Part shown: positions 44,814-52,799 of the stretch, one piece after another
How positions within the stretch are numbered: the first letter of the stretch is position 1
Layout of the letters: each line of letters opens with the position of its first letter
Assembly: GCF_023073315.1 (NCBI RefSeq)
Contig: NZ_JADPJH010000037.1
Span: 1 to 64,000 of the forward strand
Reading direction: 5' to 3'
Source: Bradyrhizobium sp. 1
GTDB lineage: Bacteria; Pseudomonadota; Alphaproteobacteria; Rhizobiales; Xanthobacteraceae
DNA: 64,000 bases
Made by a program: the position numbers and the translations under genes
Notes under the pieces: model-generated
What the model was told of the DNA's origin: nothing
Seen by the model: the letters and a program-made list of their open reading frames with translations, nothing else
Database searches by the model: none

Positions 44814-46736
44814 ATGCAATTCCATCTCAATGGATTTCAGCCGGGCGATCCTGAGATCGCCGATCCCGCAGAGCGCATTCAGGCTTCGGGCGCAGCGGGT
44901 GCCGTGCCCGAAGAGGTCGACGTCCTCATCGTCGGCTGCGGGCCCGCAGGGCTCACGCTCGCCGCTCAACTTGCGCAATTCCCTGATATCAAGACCTGCG
45001 TCGTCGAGCAGAAGCCGGGCCGCTTGCTGGTTGGGCAGGCCGACGGCGTCGCCTGCCGTACCATGGAGATGTTCCACGCCTACGGCTTCAGCGAGCGCGT
45101 GCTGAAGGAGGCCTGCTGGGTCAACGAGACCACGTTCTGGAAACCGGACGAGCGGTGGCCTGAGAAGATCATCCGCAGTGGAAGGGTGCAGGACGTCGAG
45201 GACGGTCTGTCGGAATTCCCCCACGTCATCCTCAACCAGGCGCGCATCCATGACGGCTTTCTCGATGTCATGCGTAAAGCGCCGGCGAAGCTCGAGCCCC
45301 ATTACAGCCGTCGCCTGCTGGACCTCCATGTCGATCCGGCCGCGGGCACTCCCGATCATGCCGTGACCGTGCGTCTCGAGCGCGTCGATGCCGGCAACGA
45401 GGGCAAGGTCGAAACCATCAAGGCGCGCTATGTCGTCGGCTGCGACGGCGCGCGCAGCACGGTGCGCAAGTCGATCGGCCGCGAGCTACATGGCGATTCC
45501 GCCAACCACGCCTGGGGCGTGATGGACGTGCTGGCGGTGACCGATTTTCCGGACATTCGCTTCAAGAGCCTGATCCAGTCGGCGAAGGACGGCAGCCTGC
45601 TGATCATTCCGCGCGAGGGCGGCTACATGGCACGCCTCTATGTCGAGCTGGCAAAGCTCGACGCCGGCGAGCGCGTCGCGAACCGCAACATCACCGCCGA
45701 GGACGTGATTGCGAAAGCGCAGCGAATCTTGAAGCCGCATACGCTGGAGGTGAAGGAGATCGCCTGGTGGTCGGTCTACGAGATCGGCCAGCGCCTGACC
45801 GACAAGTTCGACGACGTGCCGGAGGCCGACATCAACGCGCGCCTTCCGCGCATCTTCATCGCCGGCGATGCCTGCCATACCCACAGCCCGAAGGCGGGGC
45901 AGGGCATGAACGTCTCGATGCAGGATGCCTTCAATCTCGGCTGGAAACTCGCCGCCGTGCTGCGGAAGAAAAGCGCGCCGAGCCTGCTGCATTCCTACTC
46001 GGCCGAGCGACAGGCGGTTGCGAAGGAGCTGATCGAGTTCGATCGCGAGTGGGCGGGCATTCTGGCTTCCGCGGCGAAAGCGGGCGGTGCCGATGCGGCC
46101 AAGACGCAGGACTATTTTGTCCGGCACGGCCGCTACACCGCGGGCACGGCGACGCATTACCGTCCTTCGGTGCTCACCGGTACGACTGCACATCAGCACC
46201 TCGCACAAGGCTTCGTGATCGGGACTCGTTTCCACTCCGCCCCGGTCATTCGGCTTGGGGACGCCAAGCCGGTGCATCTCGGCCACGCGGCGCAGGCCGA
46301 CGGCCGCTTCCGCGTCTATGCGTTCTCGCCCGCGGAAGATCCTGCGGCCGCGGGCTCAGCCATTCGCGCGTTGTGCAATTTCCTTACTGAGGCGCGAGAG
46401 TCACCGGTCAGGCGATATACGCCTGTCGGAGCCGACATCGACAGCGTGATCGACCTGCGCGCGGTGTTCCAGCAGGATCATCGCGAACTCGCTATCGAGG
46501 CGATGCCGCCGCTGTTGCTCCCGCGCAAGGGCCGCTACGGCTTGCTCGACTACGAAAAGATGTTCTGTCCGGATCTCAAGAGCGGCCATGATGTTTTCAC
46601 GATGCGCGGCATCGATCGCAAGGCGGGCTGCATGGTCGTGGTGCGGCCGGACCAGTACGTCGCGAACGTGCTGCCGCTCGACGATCTTGCAGGGCTCGCG
46701 TCGTACTTCGACGCCTTCATGCTGCCGGCGAATTGA
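44814..46736 (+). CDS. FAD-dependent aromatic monooxygenase (3-hydroxybenzoate 4-monooxygenase-like)
   Basis: A 640-residue flavoprotein hydroxylase. FAD-binding motifs are VLIVGCGPAGLTLAAQL near residue 38, YVVGCDGARSTVR near 212, and IFIAGDACHTHSPKAGQGMN near 347. The last 180 residues form the thioredoxin-like C-terminal domain of phenol-hydroxylase relatives. The length and the N terminus MQFHLNGF fit MobA-type 3-hydroxybenzoate 4-monooxygenases, which make protocatechuate. The start at 44814 has GGGAGAG upstream. It is divergent from a MarR gene with an operator on its promoter. The exact substrate needs proof. Confidence 0.9.
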   Translation: MQFHLNGFQPGDPEIADPAERIQASGAAGAVPEEVDVLIVGCGPAGLTLAAQLAQFPDIKTCVVEQKPGRLLVGQADGVACRTMEMFHAYGFSERVLKEACWVNETTFWKPDERWPEKIIRSGRVQDVEDGLSEFPHVILNQARIHDGFLDVMRKAPAKLEPHYSRRLLDLHVDPAAGTPDHAVTVRLERVDAGNEGKVETIKARYVVGCDGARSTVRKSIGRELHGDSANHAWGVMDVLAVTDFPDIRFKSLIQSAKDGSLLIIPREGGYMARLYVELAKLDAGERVANRNITAEDVIAKAQRILKPHTLEVKEIAWWSVYEIGQRLTDKFDDVPEADINARLPRIFIAGDACHTHSPKAGQGMNVSMQDAFNLGWKLAAVLRKKSAPSLLHSYSAERQAVAKELIEFDREWAGILASAAKAGGADAAKTQDYFVRHGRYTAGTATHYRPSVLTGTTAHQHLAQGFVIGTRFHSAPVIRLGDAKPVHLGHAAQADGRFRVYAFSPAEDPAAAGSAIRALCNFLTEARESPVRRYTPVGADIDSVIDLRAVFQQDHRELAIEAMPPLLLPRKGRYGLLDYEKMFCPDLKSGHDVFTMRGIDRKAGCMVVVRPDQYVANVLPLDDLAGLASYFDAFMLPAN

Positions 46737-46885
46737 CGTTGAGGGTGTTGCGCTCGCCGCGTCGATGAACAGCGGATGAATATTGAACCGCGTGCGGCTT
46801 GCGTCGATCTTTCGACGGATGCGGCGGCCGTGAGCGGAACGCTCGTTCCGCCTGCGCGTTCCCACTCGCAGAGGAGGAACACGCC

Positions 46886-47866
46886 ATGAGACTCAAGAGC
46901 GTTTTGGTTGCCACATTGCTGCTTGCCCCGACGGCCGCGCTGGCCGCGCCGGGCATCGTCACCGTCTCGACCGGCCTGCGTGCCGGGCCGGGTTCGGGTT
47001 TTCCCCTGGTCGATCGCATCCCCGAGGGCGCCCGCGTCAACATCCACGGTTGCCTGCGCGGCAATGCCTGGTGCGACGTGAGCTTCTCGGATGATCGCGG
47101 CTGGGTGTCGTCGCAATATCTCGAATATCTCTACCGCAATCACTACGTCTATCTCCCCGACTATGTCGACGAAATCGACGTGCCCGTCGCGCCTTTCGTG
47201 CTGAGCTCGTACTGGTCGAGCTACTATGAGGCGCGGCCCTGGTATCGGCGGCACGCCTACTGGAATAATTACTGGACCTCGCATCAGCGCGTTGCGACGC
47301 GGATGACGATCGATCCGCATGCGGCCCGTATCGGCCGCGCGGCGACGCGCGATGCTGCAATCGCGCTGGGACGCAACGGCGCGAACGCCAAGGGCAACGT
47401 CAGGGGCAGCGCCGCGATCTCCGGACGTGACGCCGCAACGGCACGGCACGACGCCTCGATCGCCAAGCGCGATGCGGCGGTCGCGGCTGATCGGACGCGC
47501 GCCGGGCGGCACGACCGCATCGTGAACGAGCGGGCGAATGTTCAGATCCGCAATCCGCGCGATGCGCAGGCGCGCATGATGCACGACCATGCGGCGAGCC
47601 GCGCCGCTGTGCGCGCGCAGCCGATGGCACGTGCGCATGAAGCGCCGCGGATGTCGGCGGCGCCTGCCGCGCGTCCTGCGATGCCGCATGTGGCACAGCC
47701 GAACGTCAGCCATGGCGCGCCGATGAATGCGCATGCGCAGATGCCGGCGCCGCGCGCGGCTGCACCTGCGATGGCCCATCCCGGCGGCGGTGCTCCGCAC
47801 TTCAATGCCGCTCCGCATGGTGGTGCGCCGGCTGGTGGTCCCGGTGGCGGTCGTCCGAAGCATTAG
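46886..47866 (+). CDS. Secreted SH3-domain protein with Arg/Ala/His-rich tail
   Basis: A 326-residue exported protein. GAGGAGG precedes the ATG at 46886, and the signal peptide ends ALAA. Residues 20-80 form a bacterial SH3 (TVSTGLRAGPGSGFPLVDRI, RGNAWCDVSFSDDRGWVSSQ). A Tyr/Trp-rich part follows. From about 145 to 260 the chain is a low-complexity run of R-D-A/A-A-R-like short repeats. The last 60 residues are Pro/His/Ala/Gly-rich. SH3 domains of this kind often bind cell wall. The tail is unusual and could bind metal or nucleic acid. Confidence 0.8.
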   Translation: MRLKSVLVATLLLAPTAALAAPGIVTVSTGLRAGPGSGFPLVDRIPEGARVNIHGCLRGNAWCDVSFSDDRGWVSSQYLEYLYRNHYVYLPDYVDEIDVPVAPFVLSSYWSSYYEARPWYRRHAYWNNYWTSHQRVATRMTIDPHAARIGRAATRDAAIALGRNGANAKGNVRGSAAISGRDAATARHDASIAKRDAAVAADRTRAGRHDRIVNERANVQIRNPRDAQARMMHDHAASRAAVRAQPMARAHEAPRMSAAPAARPAMPHVAQPNVSHGAPMNAHAQMPAPRAAAPAMAHPGGGAPHFNAAPHGGAPAGGPGGGRPKH

Positions 47867-47877
47867 CGTTGCCAACG

Positions 47878-47911
47878 AAAGCCCGGCTCTCGCGCCGGGC
47901 TTTCTGTTTGC
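47878..47911 (+). terminator. Rho-independent terminator after the SH3 protein
   Basis: A perfect 10-base stem, AAAGCCCGGC (47878-47887) with GCCGGGCTTT (47894-47903), flanks a 6-base loop and is followed by CTGTTTG. It lies 12 bases after the gene's stop. Confidence 0.85.
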
Positions 47912-48035
47912 GCGGACCCGAGTTCCCTGCGCGTACAATTTAAGACGGTTCTTCGCGGGTAGATTTCATCGATCGTAAGATGTGTATCCAAAGATGTAAG
48001 CATCCACTCGGGGCAGCGGGGCACGGGAGGATGAA

Positions 48036-48314
48036 ATGAGACAGAGCCAGGCGGAGACGCGCCGCCAAAATGTCGCGAAACGGTCGATGACTACAGAGGC
48101 CAAAAAGCTGTCCGGCCTGATCGCCGGACTGCGCAAATCGCTCGATGGCATTAACAAGCAGCGGGCGAGCACCAAGCTTTCCGGCGCCGAGATGGGTCTT
48201 CTCGATGAGCGCCGCAACAATCTGTTGCTGACGATAGCTGCCCTCGATGACCGCCTCTCGGCGGTACAGGGACTGATCGATCTCGGCCGCCCGCACGTCA
48301 TCCGCGTGCACTGA
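48036..48314 (+). CDS. Small helical hypothetical protein
   Basis: A 92-residue basic, helical protein (LSGLIAGLRKSLDGINKQ, AEMGLLDERRNNLLLTIAALDDRL) likely forming a coiled coil. GGGAGG lies 5 bases before the ATG. There is no signal peptide or known domain. Its end faces the DUF3551 gene. Confidence 0.7.
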   Translation: MRQSQAETRRQNVAKRSMTTEAKKLSGLIAGLRKSLDGINKQRASTKLSGAEMGLLDERRNNLLLTIAALDDRLSAVQGLIDLGRPHVIRVH

Positions 48315-48323
48315 GCGCGGGCG

Positions 48324-48605
48324 CTAGCGGCTTCGTCGCGGCGGCGATGGGCCGGGGCCCGGCTGGCGGTTTTGCATGGCATAGTAGGGGTTGGCGTAGC
48401 ACTGTGCTGATTGTCCTGAAGCGGTCGCCGCGCACTGCGCCATCGTCGTAAAACTGCAATCAATGGCGCTGCCGTCGATGGTGTAGACCTCGATGCAGAC
48501 GGGATAGCGCGGATCATAGGTCTGTGCTGCTGCCGGCGTTGCGCCGAACAGGCCGGCTGCAAGCAAGCCCACGGCAAGCGGAATCGCATTGATGATGCCT
48601 GGCAT
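48324..48605 (-). CDS. DUF3551 family secreted protein
   Basis: A 93-residue secreted protein with a signal peptide (ending PAAAQ) and the DUF3551 pattern: YPVCIEVYTIDGSAIDCSFT, MAQCAATASGQSAQCYANPY. Four cysteines could form two disulfides. The family is largely confined to Bradyrhizobium and relatives, and its function is unknown. The tail is Pro/Arg-rich. Confidence 0.88.
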   Translation of the reverse strand: MPGIINAIPLAVGLLAAGLFGATPAAAQTYDPRYPVCIEVYTIDGSAIDCSFTTMAQCAATASGQSAQCYANPYYAMQNRQPGPGPSPPRRSR

Positions 48606-48745
48606 GATCTAACCTCCGTCGCTCAGCCGGAACCAAAGCACAATGCTGCCGCGGATGGCACCAAATTGCCACGCTCCCGGCGAATTGCCGCCAAAGCCCG
48701 CTGCCACGAGGGAAGCGGGTGCAGGGCAACGCAAGGGGATGCGCA

Positions 48746-48925
48746 TTGGCCTATAAAATGATCGCAGAACGCGATAATGAGAAGTGCAGTTTCGCCCGCG
48801 AGAGCCGGCTGCTCATCGTGGCGAAGGCAAAGGTGTGGGCGAGTGAGGGATGGCAGGTCGTCATCACCGACCAGGATGGCAAGGCCTATACGCCGCCCGA
48901 ATTCGATCAGTTGCTGGCGGCCTGA
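48746..48925 (+). CDS. Small conserved hypothetical protein (TTG start)
   Basis: A 59-residue protein (MAYKMIAERDNEKCSF near the start, KAKVWASEGWQVVITDQDG later, then PPEFDQLLA). I place the start at TTG 48746 because AAGGGG lies 7 bases upstream. ATG 48758 is an alternative. The pattern resembles a short protein frequent in Rhizobiales, from memory. The function is unknown. It precedes a c-type haem protein gene by 27 bases. Confidence 0.65.
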   Translation: MAYKMIAERDNEKCSFARESRLLIVAKAKVWASEGWQVVITDQDGKAYTPPEFDQLLAA

Positions 48926-48952
48926 CCGCGCAACGGGGCTAGGGGACGAGAT

Positions 48953-49318
48953 TTGACGACGCTCATGCGGTCGGGGCGCGACGTGATCGCGCCCCTGATG
49001 ACTCTTGCAGCCGCTGCCGCGCTGACGGCGACGGTTGCGTCCGCGCAAAATCTCGATGCCGGCAAGCCGGCCGAAAAGCTCTTTACCGATGGTTGTGCGA
49101 CCTGCCACCGGAGTCCGCGCGGTCTTGCCAAGGGGCGCTTCAGCCTGATGCTGTCCTGGTTCCTGAAGGACCATTACGCGACCAGTCCCGACACCGCCAA
49201 GGCGCTTGCTGCATATCTGCAGTCTGTCGACGAACTGCCTCCACGCGCTACGGCGAAGCCTGGCGCAAAGCCGTCCAAAGCTTCACCGCGTCCGTCCAAG
49301 CCGGTGACAAGCCGCTAG
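48953..49318 (+). CDS. Small secreted protein with one haem c motif
   Basis: A 121-residue protein with a signal peptide (hydrophobic residues 12-30, ending ASAQ) and one CATCH motif near residue 49 (DGCATCHRSPRGLAKGRF). A possible axial Met is in FSLMLSWFLKDHY. This suggests a short c-type cytochrome. The tail is rich in Lys, Pro and Ser. I use TTG 48953 because AGGGGACGAG lies just upstream. ATG 48965 is also possible. Confidence 0.75.
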   Translation: MTTLMRSGRDVIAPLMTLAAAAALTATVASAQNLDAGKPAEKLFTDGCATCHRSPRGLAKGRFSLMLSWFLKDHYATSPDTAKALAAYLQSVDELPPRATAKPGAKPSKASPRPSKPVTSR

Positions 49319-49380
49319 TCGCCGTCGGCGACGATCACGCGCGTCCATCAGATCAAGACGGCGCCGTAGGGGCACTTGCA

Positions 49381-49461
49381 GCCCGGGCGGAGCGCAGCGC
49401 AATCCGGGGCGGTGTGTCTGCAGCGGCAAATGTCCGGAATTGCGCTGCGCTCCATCGGGGC
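49381..49461. repeat. Dispersed palindromic repeat after the cytochrome gene
   Basis: The arm GGAGCGCAGCGCAATCCGG (49389-49407) pairs with CCGGAATTGCGCTGCGCTCC (49434-49453), with one extra base, flanked by GCCCG and CGGGGC. The form resembles an intergenic repeat common in Bradyrhizobium, from memory. It may act as a terminator between the cytochrome and the convergent TetR gene. Confidence 0.65.
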
Positions 49462-49483
49462 TACGGAGTAGTGAGCGGAACCG

Positions 49484-50053
49484 CTACGCTCGCTTGCGGG
49501 TCTGCGCAATCAGTCGGTCGTGCACTGCGCGTAGCTCCGCGCTCATCCGCGTCTGCCCCGTCGTGACAAACGACAGCCAGGCGCCATCGGCGGCGAGGCG
49601 GACGACATGCAGCTCGGGCGCGGCATCGGTGCCGCGATGACGTTTCAGGCGCGCCTTCATCCAGTCATTCCAGAGCCGGCGCAGTGACGGGTCGGTGACC
49701 ACGACCATGCTCAGCGCCGCCCAGGGCGTGGCGAAGCCGAAGGCCTTGCCGGTGAACACCGCATTGACGTAGGCACGCGTAAAACTGCCGCGCGGCTTGG
49801 GGTCGGCCTCAATGGCGGCGTCGATCTCGGCATCGACACGGGCAAGCAGGTCGGCGAACAGTCCCTCGATCAGCGATTGCTTGCTCGAAAAATGATGGAA
49901 CAGCCCGCCCTTGGTGACGCCGGCCGCCGCTGCCACCGCCTGCACCGTGACGCCTGATACGCCGTGATCCATGGCAATGGCCGCCGCACAGTCGAGCAGG
50001 GCGCGCCGGACCTGCTCGGGCTGCTTGGCGCGGGTATAGGCGCTGGCCGGCAT
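49484..50053 (-). CDS. TetR family regulator of the adjacent SMR transporter
   Basis: A 189-residue TetR protein. The DNA-binding part has VSGVTVQAVAAAAGVTKGGLFHHFSSKQSL near residues 31-60. The ATG shares its first base with the stop of the SMR gene (TGATG), so the two are co-transcribed and translationally coupled. It probably represses the operon and responds to the drug exported. The C-terminal domain has no clear ligand signature. Confidence 0.9.
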   Translation of the reverse strand: MPASAYTRAKQPEQVRRALLDCAAAIAMDHGVSGVTVQAVAAAAGVTKGGLFHHFSSKQSLIEGLFADLLARVDAEIDAAIEADPKPRGSFTRAYVNAVFTGKAFGFATPWAALSMVVVTDPSLRRLWNDWMKARLKRHRGTDAAPELHVVRLAADGAWLSFVTTGQTRMSAELRAVHDRLIAQTRKRA

Positions 50054-50397
50054 CAATGCGCCGTTGTCTGCGAGAACAGGTTGATGACCACGACCCCCGA
50101 CACGATCAGCGCGATGCCGACGAAGGCCGCCGCATCCAGCATCTGGCGGAACAGTACGAAGGAAACGGTCGCGGTCAGGATGATGCCGACGCCGCCCCAG
50201 ATCGCATAGGCGATGCTCAGCGGAATGACCCGGATCGCCACCGACAGGGCATAGAACGAGGCGACGTAGAACAGCACCATGGCGAGCGTCGGCCACGGTC
50301 GCGTGAACTGCGCGGATTGCTGCAGGAAGGCGGACGCCGTGACCTCGAAGATGATGGCGAGGGCAAGAGCCGCGTAGGCATTGAAGGCGGAGGTCAT
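50053..50397 (-). CDS. Small multidrug resistance (SMR) family transporter
   Basis: A 114-residue protein with four membrane helices. The essential membrane glutamate is in ALAIIFEVTASAFL near residue 18 (the equivalent of EmrE Glu14). Family blocks YALSVAIRVIPLSIAYAIWGGVG (near 53-75) and FVGIALIVSGVVVINLFS are present. It should export cationic drugs or similar small molecules against protons as a dimer. The start at 50397 is preferred over 50451. A TetR gene follows directly. Confidence 0.93.
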   Translation of the reverse strand: MTSAFNAYAALALAIIFEVTASAFLQQSAQFTRPWPTLAMVLFYVASFYALSVAIRVIPLSIAYAIWGGVGIILTATVSFVLFRQMLDAAAFVGIALIVSGVVVINLFSQTTAH

Positions 50398-50424
50398 GAC
50401 AAGCTCGGGCTTGGTACGCGAAAG

Positions 50425-50445
50425 ATACCGCACGGTAGGTATGTT
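50425..50445. promoter_or_regulatory. Candidate TetR operator upstream of the SMR-TetR operon
   Basis: ATACCGCACGGTAGGTATGTT contains the nested palindrome TACCG-CA-CGGTA (50426-50437) and the wider arms ATACC / GGTAT. It lies about 28 bases upstream of the SMR start, a normal place for a self-regulating TetR. This is a pattern match without comparison to related genomes. Confidence 0.5.
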
Positions 50446-50585
50446 TAGCACGCGGGCTATGGCTTTTGCCTGGAGGAAGTATCACGTGTGAGTGACGAGC
50501 CTGCGACAGGGGTGGAACGCAGCACGGGGCCCGCCGCCCGACGAATCGCGCGGCGGCCCGGGATGTCGTTGCGGTTCGTGCGGCG

Positions 50586-51275
50586 TCAGTTGATCCGCAC
50601 CGAGAGTTCGACGTCCTCGGCGAAGGGCGTGGACATGTAGCCGCTTCCGGGCGCGCGCACCCGCGCCAGATAGTCGGGGCTGTCGTCGGCGTTGTCGGCG
50701 ACGATGATCGCGCCTGGCCTGAGACGGCCTTCGACCAGATCAAGGATATCGGGGTAGAGCGCCTTGGCACCGTCGAGCAGCACGAGATCGATCGTCTCAG
50801 GCAGGTCGGCGCTGAGCGTGTTCAACGCATCGCCTTCGCGGATTTCGACGAGATCGAGCAGGCCGGCGCCCGAGAGATTCTCCCGCGCCCGCACCGCCTT
50901 GGACGGTTCGAACTCGCTGGTGATGAGGCGGCCGCCGCCATTGTCACGCAAGCCTGCGGCAAGGTGCAGGGTCGAGATGCCGAACGATGTGCCGAACTCG
51001 ACGATCACCCTGGCCTGCGAGCTGCGCGCCAGCATGTAGAGCAGGTGACCCGTCTCGCGCGAGACCGCGAGTGGGTCGTCCTTCAGGAGTCCGTAGAGCT
51101 CCGCGTAATCGGTCTTGCTCCGCATCATGCGCGTCACCCGCGTCCGGTCTGCGTCGGACAGGTTGGCGACGGCGGCCTGTGTTGCGCCTCGCGCTGCTTC
51201 TGCCTCGAGGAACAGGCGATCCAGCAGCGGAGCAAGTGACGTGATGGCAAGCGAAGTCATAGTCGGGGTGGTCAT
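50586..51275 (-). CDS. SAM-dependent O-methyltransferase (class I)
   Basis: A 229-residue methyltransferase of the catechol/caffeoyl-CoA O-methyltransferase type. SAM-binding motif I is VIVEFGTSFGISTLHLAAG near residue 91. LITSEFEPSKAVRARENL near 118 binds the adenosine. IDLVLLDGAKALYPDIL near 160 holds the metal-binding Asp, and IVADNADDS near 191 follows. It probably methylates a phenolic hydroxyl. It is divergent from a TetR gene with a palindrome between them. Confidence 0.9.
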   Translation of the reverse strand: MTTPTMTSLAITSLAPLLDRLFLEAEAARGATQAAVANLSDADRTRVTRMMRSKTDYAELYGLLKDDPLAVSRETGHLLYMLARSSQARVIVEFGTSFGISTLHLAAGLRDNGGGRLITSEFEPSKAVRARENLSGAGLLDLVEIREGDALNTLSADLPETIDLVLLDGAKALYPDILDLVEGRLRPGAIIVADNADDSPDYLARVRAPGSGYMSTPFAEDVELSVRIN

Positions 51276-51327
51276 TGGAAGTCTCCACGTTCGCGAAAAG
51301 CCGCGCGCTTGCGCTGTGGTTCAAATA

Positions 51328-51341
51328 CGACTAATTCGTCG
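51328..51341. promoter_or_regulatory. Candidate TetR operator between methyltransferase and tetR
   Basis: CGACTAATTCGTCG is symmetric at 12 of 14 positions and centred on AATT, in the 97-base gap between the two divergent starts. It is 31 bases before the TetR ATG. It is a plausible single shared operator. Confidence 0.5.
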
Positions 51342-51372
51342 CGTTTCCTATTCGCATTATCTGGACACAACC

Positions 51373-52017
51373 ATGGCCGATCGCCGAAGCCGTTCAGTTT
51401 CCTCACGAAAACAGCCACAGCAGGCCCGCTCCAACGAGCTGGTGGCGGCCATTCTGGACGCCGCTGTTCAGGTCCTGGCGAAGGAGGGCGCGCAGCGTTT
51501 CACCACGGCGCGGGTGGCGGAGCGGGCCGGGGTGAGCGTCGGGTCGCTCTATCAATATTTTCCAAACAAGGCGGCGATCCTGTTCCGCCTCCAGAGCGAC
51601 GAGTGGCGGCGCACGAGCGAGCTTTTGCGCGGCATTCTCGCGGACCGGGCGAGGCCGCCACTGGTGCGGCTGCGCGCATTGGTCCATGCCTTCATTCGTT
51701 CGGAATGCGAAGAGGCCGCGATCCGCGGCGCGCTCAGTGACGCCGCACCGCTCTATCGCGACGCGCCCGAGGCACGGGACGCGCGAGCAGCAGGCGAGGG
51801 CATCGTCGCGGCGTTCATGCGGGAGGCCTTGCCAAAAGCCCCGGATGCGACGCGCATGCTCGCCGGCGAGCTGATCAAGACGACGCTGAGCGAGGTTGGC
51901 AAAAGGTTCTCGGAGACGCAGCGCAGCGAAGCGGACATCGCACGTCATGCCGACGGGATGGCCGATATGTTCTGCGCCTATCTCGGCGAGCTTGCACGGC
52001 GCCGAGATCATTCCTGA
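51373..52017 (+). CDS. TetR family regulator
   Basis: A 214-residue TetR protein. The helix-turn-helix is AQRFTTARVAERAGVSVGSLYQYFPNKAAIL near residues 39-69, a very typical sequence. The C-terminal domain is helical, of the TetR_C_7/AefR-like kind. The ATG at 51373 is chosen because it begins a basic leader before the domain. It is divergent from the O-methyltransferase gene, which is the most likely target. Confidence 0.92.
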   Translation: MADRRSRSVSSRKQPQQARSNELVAAILDAAVQVLAKEGAQRFTTARVAERAGVSVGSLYQYFPNKAAILFRLQSDEWRRTSELLRGILADRARPPLVRLRALVHAFIRSECEEAAIRGALSDAAPLYRDAPEARDARAAGEGIVAAFMREALPKAPDATRMLAGELIKTTLSEVGKRFSETQRSEADIARHADGMADMFCAYLGELARRRDHS

Positions 52018-52109
52018 CATCCGCGTTTGCGGGCCAATATCGTTTCTGACTTGGCCGGATCATGAGTTAGCCTCGGCTCGTCGTCCATCCAGCCATCGAG
52101 CGCCGCGCC

Positions 52110-52751
52110 ATGCATGTCCTCCGTCCCCAGTTCCGCATCGAGGAGCAGCGCGCGCTGGAATTCGCAAGTCGGCGCGGTTTCGGCATGATCGTGGCGGCGG
52201 ATGAGTGCGGCCCCCGTGCCTCGCATGTGCCGTTCGTGCTGGACCAGCGCGACGGGCGCACGATCGTGCAGATCCATTTCACCGCCAAAAATCCGCTCGT
52301 GGCGCTCGCGGACGGCGCGCGGCGCTTCCTGCTGATCATTGCCGGGGACGATGCCTACATCTCCAACGACTGGTACGCTTCGCGCGACAATGTCTCGACC
52401 TGGCTCTACGAAGCGGTGCACCTGTCGGGCGTCGCGCATCTGCGCGAACTCGATGAGAATCGCGGCCATGGCGATGCGCTGCTTGCGGTCTCCGAGGCGC
52501 GCTTGCCGAAGCCACCCTGGGACCTCGCGCAAATGGAGCCGGACAAGCGCGAGAGCATGTTGGCCGCGATCCGTGTCATCGATCTCGTGGTGGACAGCGT
52601 CGAGGGGCAGGCCAAGCTCAACCAGCACAAGAGCGATGCGGATCATGTCGCTATCGTGGGCCGGCTGGCACGGTCGGAGGAAAGCGGACACCGGCGGCTG
52701 GCGCAGAAGATGCAGGCGCTGCGGCCGGGCCTTGGGTATGAGACCTTGTGA
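52110..52751 (+). CDS. FMN-binding split-barrel protein, PaiB family
   Basis: A 213-residue protein of the PaiB-type FMN-binding family, named after a Bacillus sporulation/protease regulator. Typical blocks are FASRRGFGMIVAA near residue 18, SHVPFVLDQRDG near 38, IHFTAKNPL near 55, AYISNDWYASRDNVSTWLYE near 82 and KLNQHKSDAD near 168. Whether it regulates genes here is unknown. The following gene is a broken pdxY on the same strand. Confidence 0.9.
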   Translation: MHVLRPQFRIEEQRALEFASRRGFGMIVAADECGPRASHVPFVLDQRDGRTIVQIHFTAKNPLVALADGARRFLLIIAGDDAYISNDWYASRDNVSTWLYEAVHLSGVAHLRELDENRGHGDALLAVSEARLPKPPWDLAQMEPDKRESMLAAIRVIDLVVDSVEGQAKLNQHKSDADHVAIVGRLARSEESGHRRLAQKMQALRPGLGYETL

Positions 52752-52799
52752 TCCGGGCTACGCTTGCGTCGTTCAACGTTTGACCTTACGGACCTCTGC

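Noticed and set aside
49484..50770. A single 428-codon minus-strand frame covering TetR and part of the SMR and methyltransferase genes
   Set aside because: Only the last 189 codons form a TetR protein. The upstream part is out of frame with the SMR transporter, which is clearly real.
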